DNA from: Anisakis pegreffii
Lineage: Eukaryota > Nematoda > Chromadorea > Rhabditida > Anisakidae
Length of the DNA stretch: 64,000 nucleotides
Reading direction: 5' to 3'
Assembly: GCA_035041965.1 (NCBI GenBank)
Contig: JAPYMA010001526.1
Coordinates: forward strand, 62,001 to 126,000
Position numbers and translations under genes: made by a program. Of this stretch, positions 37,719 through 50,664 are shown piece after piece. The notes beneath the pieces were generated by a model that was not told the origin of the DNA, made no database searches, and was given only the letters and a program-made list of their open reading frames with translations. Numbering within the stretch: position 1 is the first letter of the stretch; each line of letters begins with the position of its first letter.

Positions 37719-38653
37719 ATGGCAACGAAACCGTTGAATCCTTTAGTGCAGTGGGCACAACGTGAGCAGTTGCTGTTTCTAACGATCGAGGTCGATAAAG
37801 TGGAAGCACTCGACATCACCGCTAAAAACCTGCATGTTAAGTGAGTTTTGTTGTTAGTGCTGTATTGACTATGACTTCAGTTTGCATCCGTTAAACCAAA
37901 GATGGTACCAGAGGTGACATGATAATCTAGCAGCGTTTAAGGGGCAAATATGCTGGCGCGGAGACACAGTATGAGGCAACGATTGAGTTCTACGCTGATA
38001 TCAAGACGGATTACCGCAAAAGTGCGAGTGGTCGGAATTTGGAACTGGTTATTAATAAAGAGGCTGCTGGTTGGTGGCCTCGACTGCTGAAGGGTACCGG
38101 AAAGGTTCGTGCTGCGATAATGTTTGTTGGAATTATTTGGGTGGTAATTGATTATAAATCATTTTGAGTGACATTTCAGGTTGCTTGGGTAAAAGTGGAT
38201 TTCAATAAGTGGAAAGACGAAGATGATGAAGAGGAGGATTTGGACGCCGGTGGACCGGGAGGGTTCGATTTTAATAAGTATATGGCGAATATGGGTGGAG
38301 ATCAGGGGGGTATGGCTGGTGGAGCGCCAAATTTGGACGATTTCGATGATGAAGACGAAGATACTGAAGGTATCTGTTCCTTTTCCAGAAAATTTTCCAA
38401 CTGAGTTAAACTCGAATTTCCTATTCCATCGAATTTTCTGAAATTCGATAGAAGAATCATTTCCTCGCACCTTTCAGATATGCCAGATCTCGAGGATACT
38501 GAGGACGAGAAGAAAGTGGAAGACGAGAAGAAAGCGGAAAAAAGCGCGGAAGTTGGTAAGGATAAGGAGAATGCAGAGAATGGACATGCAGAACCTAAGG
38601 CCGGAACTGCGAGTGGGGATGGTGCCCAGGAGGTGCCTCAAGAGGCTGCATAA
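37719..38653 (+). CDS. daf-41: HSP90 co-chaperone p23 (DAF-41 type)
   Basis: CS-domain co-chaperone that stabilises the closed HSP90 ATP state. Exons are 37719 to about 37840, 37934-38104, 38180-38369 and 38478-38653. Exon 1 encodes LVQWAQREQLLFLTIEVDKV; exon 2 INKEAAGWWPRLLKGTGK, matching the family WPRLTKE motif; exon 3 VAWVKVDFNKWKDEDDE, FDFNKYMANMGGDQGG and an acidic stretch; exon 4 MPDLED and a Lys/Glu-rich tail ending QEVPQEAA. The first junction is not settled. The good donor after 37840 does not fit the phase of exon 2, while a weaker donor after 37835 (GTTAAG) does but skips a few family residues. From memory C. elegans daf-41 is ZC395.10, close to clk-1. Confidence 0.93.
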
Positions 38654-41600
38654 AGGAGAGTGGAAGGGCGGAATATAGAGAGTAAATAATAATCATTATT
38701 ATTATAATAATTGTTATGTTGTTGTTGTTATGTAATGTCATGTTATGTTGTTCTGCGTTTCGCTTGATTCATTCGGTATAAAAGCACTTCATTGAACGCT
38801 AGCTCGCTTGATGTCGATGGTGATGCTTTATCTGAACCTTTGTGTTCCAACTTCCTTATAGCATCCTATTACTACATATTATTGTTGTTATCGTTATCAG
38901 TATTATGTTTTAATGGCATTTCAATGAACGAATCAAATTGGATTGAGTTATCGTTGCCGTTGCATTATCCGATAGCTAAATTGATCTGAGTTTTGAGCTG
39001 AATTCAATTTTGAGTTCATTGCGAAGGATCTGTTTTGGTTTGGACACTCCTTGCTGATGAATTGAAAATTGTAGTTGGTTATAACGATGCTTTGTCTCAA
39101 CAGTTACTTTGTTTTTTTGCTTATCTGCACCCATTTATATGTAAGTTTGTTAAATTATCCAGTGTTCTAGATTTCGTTATCTGAATTGTTATCATGTCAA
39201 TCTCAAACGTGTTCTCATTATCATTTTCACCGGTTGTTCGATGGAAAGGAAAATTGTTCTTATTTATTGTTGTTATCAGTAAGTGGGATTGGAGTAGAAT
39301 AAAATTTGTTGACTGATCGGAAGATTCTGTTGAGTTGAGTGGATGGAAATTCGATTGACTTCTTTGACTGTTGGTTCGTTTTACGATGCGTTCGGTTTTG
39401 AGATTCAGTTTTTGTTATGAAATGATTATTTTCGTGATGTGTTTTGGTATTAATTCGATCGTGTTTTTGGAAACTGATTCTTACTTTGGTGTTCGTTCTT
39501 ATTTGAATAAGAGTGATTTTGTTTGGACATTATCGCAACATTCAAGCATTGTTCAGTTGAGTTCAGTTCGATTTCATCAAAATAAATTCTTAATTATCTT
39601 TGTGTGTCGTTTCGTTATTTGATTTGACGATGACGATCGGTTCTGCTCGAGATCCGTTTGAATACTTTCGAGGCATTCTTCAGTTCCGATTTTTAAATTA
39701 GATTCAGATGGATTCTCTAGTTATTGTTGTGTTCGATCACTGTTCGTTTATCCGAATGTTTTCTTGTTCGTCACTCGTCTCTCTGTTGTTTATTCCGCGA
39801 TCACCCTCTTCCTTTCTCACCTCACAGCACATCTCGACGAAATTTCCGCTTGTCGCTCAATATTAAGCACAAATCCTCAAATAATTCTCATCGAAACTCA
39901 GAAGATTGACGTCTAATTTCGCATCTTTACAATCTCTGAAGGATATCGCGCGGCGAACTGTAATTGCATTTTTCTCACTGAAACGAATAAGTATTTTACA
40001 TGTTCAAGTTGATGTTCTCAATGCCTTTTCATTTCGAAATATCAAAAGTTCTCTCAATAACTTGCCTCATTATGCCACTTTTTGCACTAAAATCTTACCA
40101 AAAGAAGCTTTTCGGTGGCGTTCTATCATTAATCAAACGTTATCATCTTAATTCTTCCAATGGAGTTGGATGAATTGAAAATGATTCAGTTTGTTCACTA
40201 AAATCTTACTAAAAGAGGCCTCTCGGTGGCATTCTATCGTTATCAGCGTTTAATCAAGCAAATACCTCCGCTTCATTGTCTAGTATAAAAGTGCTGTCGA
40301 CCGGTCGCTTTTCAAACGTTCATTTCAACGATTGATTGCTATTGCATCGCTTCACTCAGCTCTTAACAGCAATGTGAGTTGAATACCGTTTGATCAGATT
40401 GTAAACGCGATTGCTTTTTTAAAGCGGTTTGCCAGCTTTTCGTTATCGCTTGTCAATGCTATCGTTTGATAGAATGCTTTCTATTATGACTGCAAAATTG
40501 GGTGAAGCTGCATGCTTGTCCATGTGTGTGGATATTCTTCAAAAGTAGTATCTGCTTTGCATTTGCCTCTCACTTAACCAGAGTAATATTCTTTTGATTA
40601 GTGTTTGGTGTCAGTTATCAGCAGCTATTTGGTTATAGGTTTGTTGTTATCATTAGAAGTAAGGGTGCTTATTTATATGCCTATGACGTTATCAACTGGG
40701 ATATATATTTTGAGGGGTATAGTATACGCAATAATTAGGTGGTGTTGTTATTTACGCTTGAACAAAAACCACAATTTTAATAATAACTTACGCTGTCACT
40801 CCTCTCATTTATTTAGCTAGATCCCTGTTTAAATATAGGGATATACATGCACTTCTTGGTGTGGAGAAGGCGTGAGCGATATAAAAGCCTTGTATCTATC
40901 ACCCTTTTATCCCTTCCGCGCCGTCTGCCAAAGCATCTCATATAAGATGTTAATAGAGATAGACTTAGAGATGTCAGCATATCCAGTACTCATTGAAAAT
41001 ATTCGGGTGATACGGCGAAAATATTACGTTTATTCATTCATTTTTTCGTTTATAGTGGAGTATAGAAGTGATGGAGATAGATAGATTTATTATTATTGTT
41101 TGATGGTGATGTGTTGTTGCTTGGTGGAAGGGAACGGTTCATTATGAATGGTATCGTTGTAATAATAGTAGTAGCTGGGTTTAGTTTGGTCAGGGGATGT
41201 ATCGATCGATTGGTACAGGGTGGATAGGTGGGGAGGATTTGGATTGAGACATAATCGTTTTGTTTGTTGTTTTTGAGGTGTGTTTAGCGGTGTTGTTGGG
41301 ATATAGACAGCTTGTTTCATTGCATATCGATGAGATAAACATGGGATATTTGGGTTTGATTGCCGTTTTATTCAACGGGAAGTGATTATTTACTGATTGT
41401 AATATCAGCTGAATACAACTATGAGTGTTTATTTATCTACGGAATGAGCATCTGATGCATTTGAATGAACCTGGGAATTTGCTGGTGTTGTTGTAGTTTA
41501 TTGTTTGGAATTTACGTTTTATTGACGTTGTCTGCAATTATACTCTCTCAAAAAACTGATGTAGAGTATTGTTGAGAATGGGTGGGTGCATTGAGAGAAG

Positions 41601-43609
41601 TAGAGTTAGCCTTTATTGATTAGTTTATTTGAGACAATTTCTGGAATATGACTCATTTTCGATAGGAATGTTCAGTGGGTATAGCAGAGGAGAATTTTTT
41701 GGTTTTGAAAAAATACAATTTTGGACGAACGGAAAAATAATTTTTTTGCAGAATCGTAAGGAATCGTTGCATTTTAAGTGCATTCGTAGTGGTGTCTCGT
41801 TATCAACGTTGAATTACACTCGATAGATATAACGTGAAACACTTGAAAAGACTATTGCTGCTCTGAGCAGGATGCGATCGTTGTTATTGTATAGGTGTAT
41901 GTTACACTGATGCATGCTTATGTTTGTATTTGATTGCACTTGGATGAGTAGTTGATCGTAGAGAATTGATTTGATGGAGTATTATCAACGAGTTTGAAGG
42001 TTGCATTCGAGTTTACCGTGTTAAAGATTCGATTATCGATCGAGTGATTTGTTGTTGGGATGAATAGATGGATGGGCATTGTTTCGTAGAAGTATTCGTG
42101 TGCTGCTTACAAATCATTGGCAGGCCATCGATGAATGTTCTATTCATTTGTCGTTTTTCACTTGGCGTTCGTTCGATCAATTTTCGTTAAGTCGTTCCGC
42201 GTTCGACGATTCTTTCGACGTTCCATATTCCACTATTTCTCCGCTTTCGATGCAAAAAATCACTTATCTATTTCCCGTTCTGCACTTTTCAGTGCATAAT
42301 AGTTCACGCATTTCTTGTTCATTCGGCTCATGGTAACGATGCGATGTCTCTTTCTGGCTTGAGATCACTTTTCGTACAATTAAATTGAGCGAATGATATT
42401 CGTCGTTCCCGGTTTCTTCACTACATTCAGACGATAGTTTTGACAGCGGCATAGTTAAGCTTATCATTCGGCTACCTATTACTTAGCGATTGGCGTCATT
42501 TAAAATTCATTATTCATTTTTTCTGTCTTTATATCTTATCACTTGATTTGACTCGACGTTTGATGATAATTTTTTAAATCGATTCGTTTCGTTCGATTGC
42601 TTCGTTTTGTGTGGTTCGAATTATTGACCAACATTATTTGTTTGTTTATGTTTGACTGTTTCGTGAGATGATTTGAATTGGAATCGAATTTGAATAATCG
42701 ATATTGAAATGTGTTTGTGTATGTGGTGATACGATCGAAAGAGATAGATGACAGTCTGATTGCATTCAGCAAACTTTTATCATATGATGCTCGCTTGGTT
42801 GCTTGTCTATGGATAGTTTTTTGATATGAATTGCTAGTAGTATTATCATGAACTTTTTGATAGTATTATCATCGTTAATAATATTATTATGATGAACTAG
42901 AAACGTCTGACGATAATACAGTCTGATGGTAATAATGAATTTTGATTACACACAAGCGTGCAGTAGTCAATCATCACTCACTTCACTGAGCAATAAAAAT
43001 GTGTTCGTCTAGTTTTTGAGAGCGGTTCATATTGTTTTATATTTAAACAGAATAAAAATCAAGCGTAGGCCGGAGATATACAGATTGTTGATATGATAAT
43101 CACGCGATGATGCTAGGAATTAGATTACGATCGACATCTAAAATTTGTGCACCTTTTTTTGGATGAAGAAAAAAGTAGAGATGTGGTTAATTTTGAAAAA
43201 AAATGTGGATAATTTTTTTTTGAAAACTTGTGGCTTGCGTTAATCTGCGAGCCATATCACATCCTATGCGGATGTTCATCACTTCCGTTTGACTGACGAT
43301 AGAAGTGTTGTGAATGTTTTGTTGTGTTACCTCCGTTACGTTTGCTTATTGGATGCTCGTTAAGAAATATTTTATTATTTTCTCAAAGAAAGAAAACGAA
43401 AACAAAGCAATAGAATTGTTTACGCCTGTTGTGTTGTACTACTGAATGCAAAGCAGTTTTATCGTTTATTTCCGCATCGATTTGTTTCTGAATAAAAATG
43501 CAGTAAACGTGAATAAATCGAATGGAAGTAATTGAATGCTGTTCGAAACGACTAATGATTCGTTGAAATTTAAGAAATTACAATTGAAAGCAATAGAAAC
43601 GAAACGTGA
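38654..43609. other. 5-kb region without recognisable genes
   Basis: Many short AT-rich ORFs, none resembling a protein. TATAAAAG occurs at 38777-38784 and TATAAAAG at 40284-40291, the latter with a pyrimidine-rich start-like region downstream. A 55-bp unit is duplicated (about 40085-40141 and 40196-40252; ACTAAAATCTTAC, GGTGGC-TTCTATC). It could hold distal 5' exons and promoter elements of the eIF4B-like gene, but none were supported. Confidence 0.55.
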
Positions 43610-46600
43610 ATGTCCGCAGAGATCAGCAATAATAATAAGTCGCAGTATACGAGCGGTAATGTGGAGAGAGGTGATATGATTACGAGTGATAATGACAATA
43701 ATAATGCACCATCGCAAACGTCGAATAGCAGTAATAATAATAACAACAACATAACAACGCAACGCAGTAATTGTGATAATGACAACAATAACAATACGGC
43801 AGCAATGCCCCAGTCGAATAAGACGCAGAAGAACAAAAAGCGTCGCGATCAGAAGACATTTGATCTGTTCGAGTTGTTCGATAAGCACCAGTCGTCTGTT
43901 GGCAATTGGGCCGATGCAGCCTTGGAGAATTCCTTCCGATTTCCGGATCAGTCACCCCTTCAACAGGTCATTAGTGATAGTCACACTCATCTTATCTCTC
44001 AGTCTATTTGAAATGGGATAGTGTATTCAAATGAAATTCCATCAGTGTATGATTTGTTAGCAGCCTGTTGGAACGATTCGATCACTTTTCAGACGAGTTC
44101 TTTCGAAGCAAGTGTAAAGGGCGATAAAAGTTATGCGAATGACCAACTACGAGACACGTCCTTATCAGCTCGTGACACCTCTGATAACGCACGTCAGCGT
44201 GTTCGTCAAGAACAACGCAGATCCTCGCTGGCTGGTTTATCGGATTCCAGATCATCGCACCCTTATGCTCGACATCATGTCCCCTACGATAGTCGATCGT
44301 CGATGGACTATCAAAACGCCGATCATCAGTACATCGCCGATCAGGCACCGTTCGAAATATTCGTGACAAATATCAATTACAATTCGACCAAGGAAGAATT
44401 GTTCTATTCGTTCGGTGGTGAAGAGGGCGGTGTAAGTTTTGTGAGATTGTTTGTGGATGTTTGTCGATGTTGTATGATGGTTGGTTAGTTCAGGTGCTGA
44501 GTGTGGTGCTGAGCGAAGAGCAGGGACATGGTGCTAAACGTGGCACTGCAACTGTCACTTTCAACTCGCGAGAAGCCCTCTTGACGGCTCTGAAATGTGA
44601 TCGTATGGTACGTTAAACAACAAAATGCAATATGAACTGCTGCCAACAGCACAATTGCCTTTTTCAGGAGCTTCAAGGTCGGGTGCTAAGGGTTTCACCG
44701 AAACATCGTCAGCAACGTGGTGCCTCAAAATCGCGTAGAGATGATTACCGCAACGATAACCTAAACTACGGTACTTATGGAGTACCGGCAGGTCAGGACG
44801 GTCCGTATGGCCAGTATCGAAGCAACTCGTATGCGGGTGTGAACTCGATGGTGACATCGTCTACTGCAGCTGTGACTGGAAATGCCTCCCTTCCCCCTAG
44901 ACCCCGCGGCGTCCATGCGGGAGCTCCTTCTTCATCATCAGCTTATCACGGTGGTGGTGGTGGGGCTGGGCCTGGTGCGCCTTACGCTCAGTACGATGCA
45001 AGTTTGCCCTATGTAGACCAACAACAGCGTCCAGATTTACAACGTCATCCTGCATATTACGGTCTGTTCTTGATTTCAGTTAATTTTCGTAAATTCAAGA
45101 TTCAAATTTGCAGATCACAAGCGTGCTGACTTTGGTAGTCGTTCGATACGATACGCGAGTAATACACTGCCGAATCCACATCATCAGCAACAGCGACGTG
45201 TATCTAAATTCGTTTGTTTTCTGAAATTGCTGTCGTTTTTGTCATTTGTATAAACGAAGTGAAATTGCAGAGTCGCCCATACGCCGGACGACATTCGATG
45301 TACGAGACGAGCACTGTGAATGAGCAATATCACGGCTCAAGTTATGATATCAGTAACCGGTGAGAACTTCAGTTACATTTTCAACTCGGCTACTATAAAA
45401 TTTGCAAATAACTGGTGAATGTTGATTGCAGAAGTATGGGTCGAGTTCGGACTGATAGCATGACAAGTATGCCGCAAACGGGTGCCGGTGGAAGGGTGTA
45501 TCACGATGAGGATCAGTCCCAAGCTCAGCATCAGATACATCATGAAAGACGTAAACTCGAACTGCAACCTCGCACGAAACCGATCGGTGCCGACGATACT
45601 GATCAACCGGCCAGGAAGAGCAGTATTTTTGGTGAGGCGAAACCGGTGGATACCTCCGAGAAAGAGAGGCAAGCCGAGGAAAGGCTGCGTTTAGAAGACG
45701 AGGCCTTCAGAAAATCGTCTGCATCCAGTGTGAGAAAAGTGAGCATATTTTTTCATTATTTCGAGCGAAATTCTGCTAATTTTTGAAAGTATTTTATTGC
45801 CTTGGATAACATTTATGCAGTGAGAAGATGTGGATGCTTGAACATTGGGAGATGAAGATCAAAAATTTATGAAAGTTAAAATTGAATGCGACAATTTGCT
45901 AAGAGCTGATCAATAGTTCAATGAATAGCAAGATTTCAGTTAAGTGGCGGTGAATATGCGGTATCGGGCAGATCTTCGTCATCGTCGTACGGTGCTGGAG
46001 GGGGTTCGGGTGGTAGCAATAAAGTGGTTCTGATGAAGTCAGCCTCTCATGACGGCGTTCACGGAATGGTCACCAAGCAGAATTCTTTGCTTGATGAGCC
46101 GTTGATCGAGGAGATGACTAATTTGAATACGAACACGCTTGAGTACCACAATCAAGCAAAACCACCGTCATATCCCGGACCTCCGTCCAGATCCCCTTCT
46201 CGGACGCATTACTCGAAACAGCGTCATCGAGGAGACCAGTATTATCAAAATCAACGATACCATCATCAGAGTCCATCGCCACGTTTACCACCAAAACCAC
46301 CCCAACCTCAGCTTTCTGCCACTCATCCCTTAACCGTCCCAAATGCCCCTATTTCATCCGGAGGCTATAGTCAGCAACAACAGCAAGGTTTGGATTATCA
46401 GCAGCAGTCGGTGGATCAAAGTGAATATCAAGCTCAGGGTCAGTCGTACGAACCGTCAACCCGCAAGCATTCGATAACAACCTCGTCGAACGTATCATTG
46501 TCGTCCTCATCATGCACCTCGCCAGTATCATCCACCTATCACCAGCAGCAGAATGCCAGCAATAATCAGTCGTCAACCCTTCTAACCAATCGTCCATCCT

Positions 46601-47627
46601 CACCAGCCTCTTCGTTTCGATCGCGTTCTAAAGACTATGTTATGGTTCGTTTTGAGGTGTTTGTGCATATGATAAATCGTTTATTCATTTGAAGTGTTGA
46701 TTTTATGACTTTCAGGTTGACTCGTCAAACAGCGTTGAATGTTCGCAACATCAGCCTCAACAGCATCGTGCGTCAAAACATGGATATAATCGCACATTCA
46801 CGCGATCATCGTTCCGTGCGAACGCATCACACAACAAACCACCACCACAAATACCTCCTGAGGCAGCGACTTCGGGCTGTAATGGCACTGAACGAAGCCA
46901 GAATCCCATAATGACGTCTGCAAGTAGTCCTAGTATTACGGCTGCGAATAGCACCGACACCCATCGAGGATCAACTCAGCAACAGCAAGAAGGAGGTAAT
47001 GCACGTCGAGGGGGATCGAATAGACGGGGCGGGGTTGGGAGAAGGGGTACATCGGGGGAGGTGGCACAAGTAAGGATAAGAAACGAAGGCCAGTGAGTCG
47101 TGAAGAACATCCGAAAGCGTCTGGCGGCAACGGTAGCAATGAGGCAGATCGTCAGCAAGCAAGACGATCGTCAGTATCTTCGTCAGCAACCAACTCATCA
47201 TCGAAGAAACACCACCAGACTCGAAGGGAATCAACAGGAAAAGCGGTTGATTACGCAACGAAAAGAGATAACACCTCAACAAAACACGAATCCACCACGG
47301 CGATTAGTGACACAACGAAACACAAACCAGAAGAACCAATCGCTGGTAAAAAGGAACCATCGAAGAAGGAGAAGAAAAAGCAGGTAGTGTATTGGAAATT
47401 GAGACAGACATATTGCGATCTCGTTGTTGATTTGTTGCTGGTGGATGTGTTCTGAAATGATCGTTTGTTCTATTTGTGTGTTTGATCAAAATGATTCATT
47501 CAAATCGGATGGCTTCATGAAGTGGTTTTTAATTCAGGCGGCAAAGGATATGCCGAAGGTGGAGCCGAAGTCAATAAACTTCTCCTCGCAGAACAAATAT
47601 GCAGCATTGCTGGAAACGGATGAATAG
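43610..47627 (+). CDS. eIF4B-like translation initiation factor
   Basis: Probable eIF4B homologue, a cofactor of the eIF4A helicase. Ten exons: 43610-43966, 44093-44431, 44494-44607, 44668-45061, 45114-45199, 45271-45359, 45432-45738, 45940-46644, 46716-47383 and 47538-47627. They give about 1049 codons if one base is restored in exon 9. Asn-rich N-terminus; KKRRDQKTFDLFELF; an RRM near residues 210-290 (PFEIFVTNINYNSTKEELF, GTATVTFNSREALLTALK, GRVLRVSPK); Gly/Tyr/Gln-rich low complexity; and the eIF4B-type SIFGEAKPVDTSEKERQAEE. A basic RRGGSNRRGGVGRRG and a Lys/Glu-rich end follow. Much longer than human eIF4B (611 aa) because of low-complexity inserts. Exon 9 (668 nt) is one base short near 47045, in a G run. 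Confidence 0.82.
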
Positions 47628-49966
47628 GAAAGAGCGTATTTGTTTGGAATGAATGCGATACGATCGAATTGATATTATTATTATTATTGTTATTGTCACT
47701 GTCACGATGTAGCAAAGAAATGCCTCATCACTTACTTATCACATTGTCATTACGTCTTGTTGTAATGTTATCATATCACTATGATTGCGACTATGTGTTC
47801 ATATAACTGTCATGACTGTTCTGTGAATTTACCTCGCATACACTCACTGCGTTTCGAATTTATTCATTTATATTCAGTTGTATGCAACTGGCGGGATATA
47901 AGAGGATATAAACGGTAGGTGAGGCGATTTGAAGTGATTTCACAGTTTTGTGCTAATTTTCACAGAGTATTCAAGTCACTGAGTTTCTTACAAGTCAGAA
48001 ATTCCAATTGATTCGCATTTTTGACCTGTTGAAATCATTTACTGAATATATCGTTTAGGTGCTAAATTATGCTAAGCTCGGAAATGGTATAACGAAAAGA
48101 GGGTCTAACCAAATGATTACATAGATATGGTATCTGTGAGAAGTAGAATGAGTGCAGCTACAAGCAATATAGCAACACTGTAATTTTTCAATGTGATGTG
48201 GTAAAATTAGCAAAATGAGGGGAAAGTGAATAATTTGAGGACAACTTCAGTTGGGCATTAATCAGTGACAGTGGAAGATTTATCATAAATCGACAAATGG
48301 ATGCTGATCTTGATTGGTTGATGAGTATTGGTTCGATGATCAAAAAATTGATACGTTAGGTGTTGATGTGATGTGTATAATATATGAATGATTTATTGTT
48401 GTACAAAAATAGTTGAGTAGAGGAGTAAGGTGATAAATTGATTTGCTTATTACCGATTGAACATGATGAGCATCAGTAGGGTGCTTTTTGTACATATCGT
48501 CATCAGTGAGTGATTTATACACATCCCATGCATTGAATTAGTAATTTTTATTTGCAATTAATTCGTTTGTGATTTGAAATGTGTTTGATTAATTTTTTTC
48601 GGAAACGATTTTATTTTATTTATTTGTACGTGAGCAAAAGAATGCAAGTTAGTGCTTGCGTGCGATTCTCTTCATATTTTCGTTATCGTTCTGCTTTTTA
48701 GTCATCGTTTACTTGTTTCTTGATCATTCACTTCAGTTCCACGTTCACTGATAACTAATGCTGCTATTATTCTCATTCTTCGATAAAACAAACAAAATCA
48801 GTCATACTTAATGAAGAAAGAAGAAATCTTCATTTCCATTTTCCAGTTCTCGTTTCGAAGAATTTTCTTTCCGAGAGTTATCCGAAAAACATTTCTCTGA
48901 TTTGAAAAAAGAAAAGAAGAAAGCGAATTCTTATCATAGTTGTTTTTGCGACTGCTTTATTCTCTCGGTTAAAGATGTCTATCGCTCGTCAGTTATTGTA
49001 ATAAGCCAAATTTTTGGGATATATAGCAACTGGTCAATCGTTTCAGTTTGAATGCAACTAATAACATCCTCTTAAATTGTATTGTTTTACATTCATCGTC
49101 GTTACCGATCGCAGAATCATTTATTCAAATTTGTAATTGTTTTTATTTCTCATTCCCATTTCCTCACTGCATCTTCTTCAACTTTTGACAACTGCAAACG
49201 CTCGGCTCTACTTTAGTTTCGTTTTGTAGTCATTTTTATCGTTTGTTTGTTATTAAAATTATGATGTTGCTGTCTTAAATTGGTTTCGTTTGATTGCGAT
49301 GTGCTTTTGGGATTTATAACTTTTTGTATATGTGCTTTCCTTTGAGTGTATTTCCCTTTGTTTTATTTATTATCATCGTTATTGTTATTGTTATTATTCC
49401 AGTCTCTTGTCTGCTATTCGACCCAGTAGCAAGACTGAATTTTGAGTGAGGGATCACCTCGAAATGGATAAGTGATTCTCGGATTTGACGTATGAGAAAA
49501 TTAGCAATAGAAGATTTATTTTCCAAATTTGAGATCTTTCGAGATATGTGGTTTTTAGATTCGCAATATTCGATAATGACTGATATTGTGGTACGGATAA
49601 AGGCAGATTACATATATATTGGGGAGGGGTATTCGTTGGTGATTTTGTGTGTTGAATAGTGGACTTCGAATGAGTGGTTCATTCGAGTGTTAATGATATC
49701 TCAGATCGTTGTGTCTTTGATTTGTTTTGTCGTTGTCATTTTATGTTTTTCTTTTAGTGTTTTGAAGAGGACGTCGTTTTGTTGTGCGATTTGTTACGAT
49801 GACACTTTTATTGGACTGAAATATTATTTGAAATAATAATAAGAATTTTAATTTGTGATTTGATTCATAATAAATGTGGAAGTTGTGATGCGATCGTCGT
49901 GTGGTGATACTAGGTGTTGTGTACATAAACACTTTTGGAAGTGTCTATCTGATTTACCTTTGATTA
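47628..49966. other. Intergenic 3' flank of the eIF4B-like gene
   Basis: AT-rich, with a TTATTATTATTG microsatellite near 47670-47695. No gene recognised. Confidence 0.5.
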
Positions 49967-50032
49967 TTGTGCTTTTATAGCATCGCTCGTTTGTTCACAT
50001 CACTCGTGCATTCTACATTTCTTCTATCCATT

Positions 50033-50395
50033 CTACCCATATCCTTTCTAGGATTCACTCTACCCATATCCTTTCTAGGATTCACTCTACCCATATCCTT
50101 TCTAGGATTCACTCTACCCATATCCTTTCTAGGATTCACTCTACCCATATCCTTTCTAGGATTCACTCTACCCATATCCTTTCTAGGATTCACTCTACCC
50201 ATATCCTTTCTAGGATTCACTCTACCCATATCCTTTCTAGGATTCACTCTACCCATATCCTTTCTAGGATTCACTCTACCCATATCCTTTCTAGGATTCA
50301 CTCTACCCATATCCTTTCTAGGATTCACTCTACCCATATCCTTTCTAGGATTCACTCTACCCATATCCTTTCTAGGATTCACTCTACCCATATCC
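50033..50395. repeat. 27-bp minisatellite, 14 copies of the core
   Basis: Period is exactly 27 bp; the first and last CCCATATCC cores lie 351 bp apart (13 periods). Unit: CTACCCATATCCTTTC-TAGGATTCACT. Units appear identical by eye, except the first, which is preceded by ATT, and the last, which breaks off. Because 27 is divisible by three, long ORFs run through it on both strands (LPISFLGFT repeated on plus, DMGRVNPRK on minus). These are a by-product of the repeat and are not called as genes. Confidence 0.95.
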
Positions 50396-50664
50396 TCTAA
50401 ATTACTTCTTCTCTCCGAATTCAACTGAAATCTTCTGGATTCCCCCCTCCCCCAATCTATGGATTTTACTGTTATTTGTTGAATGTGCTCTTAGTCCCAA
50501 ATTCAACATCCGTGTATTTATTCTCGTAATGATAAATGCACATCTCTTAATTGCATTCATCCTAATATCCCTCGTGACATATATCCCTCCCGGTCTATGT
50601 GACATTGCAGATGACCGAAATCAGTTCGTATAAGAAGTTTTGCTAAATTGAGACGATCACGGGA

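Noticed and set aside
43466..43888. 140-codon hydrophobic minus-strand ORF
   Set aside because: It is the antisense shadow of the Asn-rich first exon of the eIF4B-like gene.
50033..50395. CRISPR array
   Set aside because: The 27-bp units are contiguous with no unique spacers, and the DNA is eukaryotic.
49967..50428. Long ORFs through the 27-bp array on both strands
   Set aside because: They follow from a repeat period divisible by three without stops. There is no promoter or exon context.
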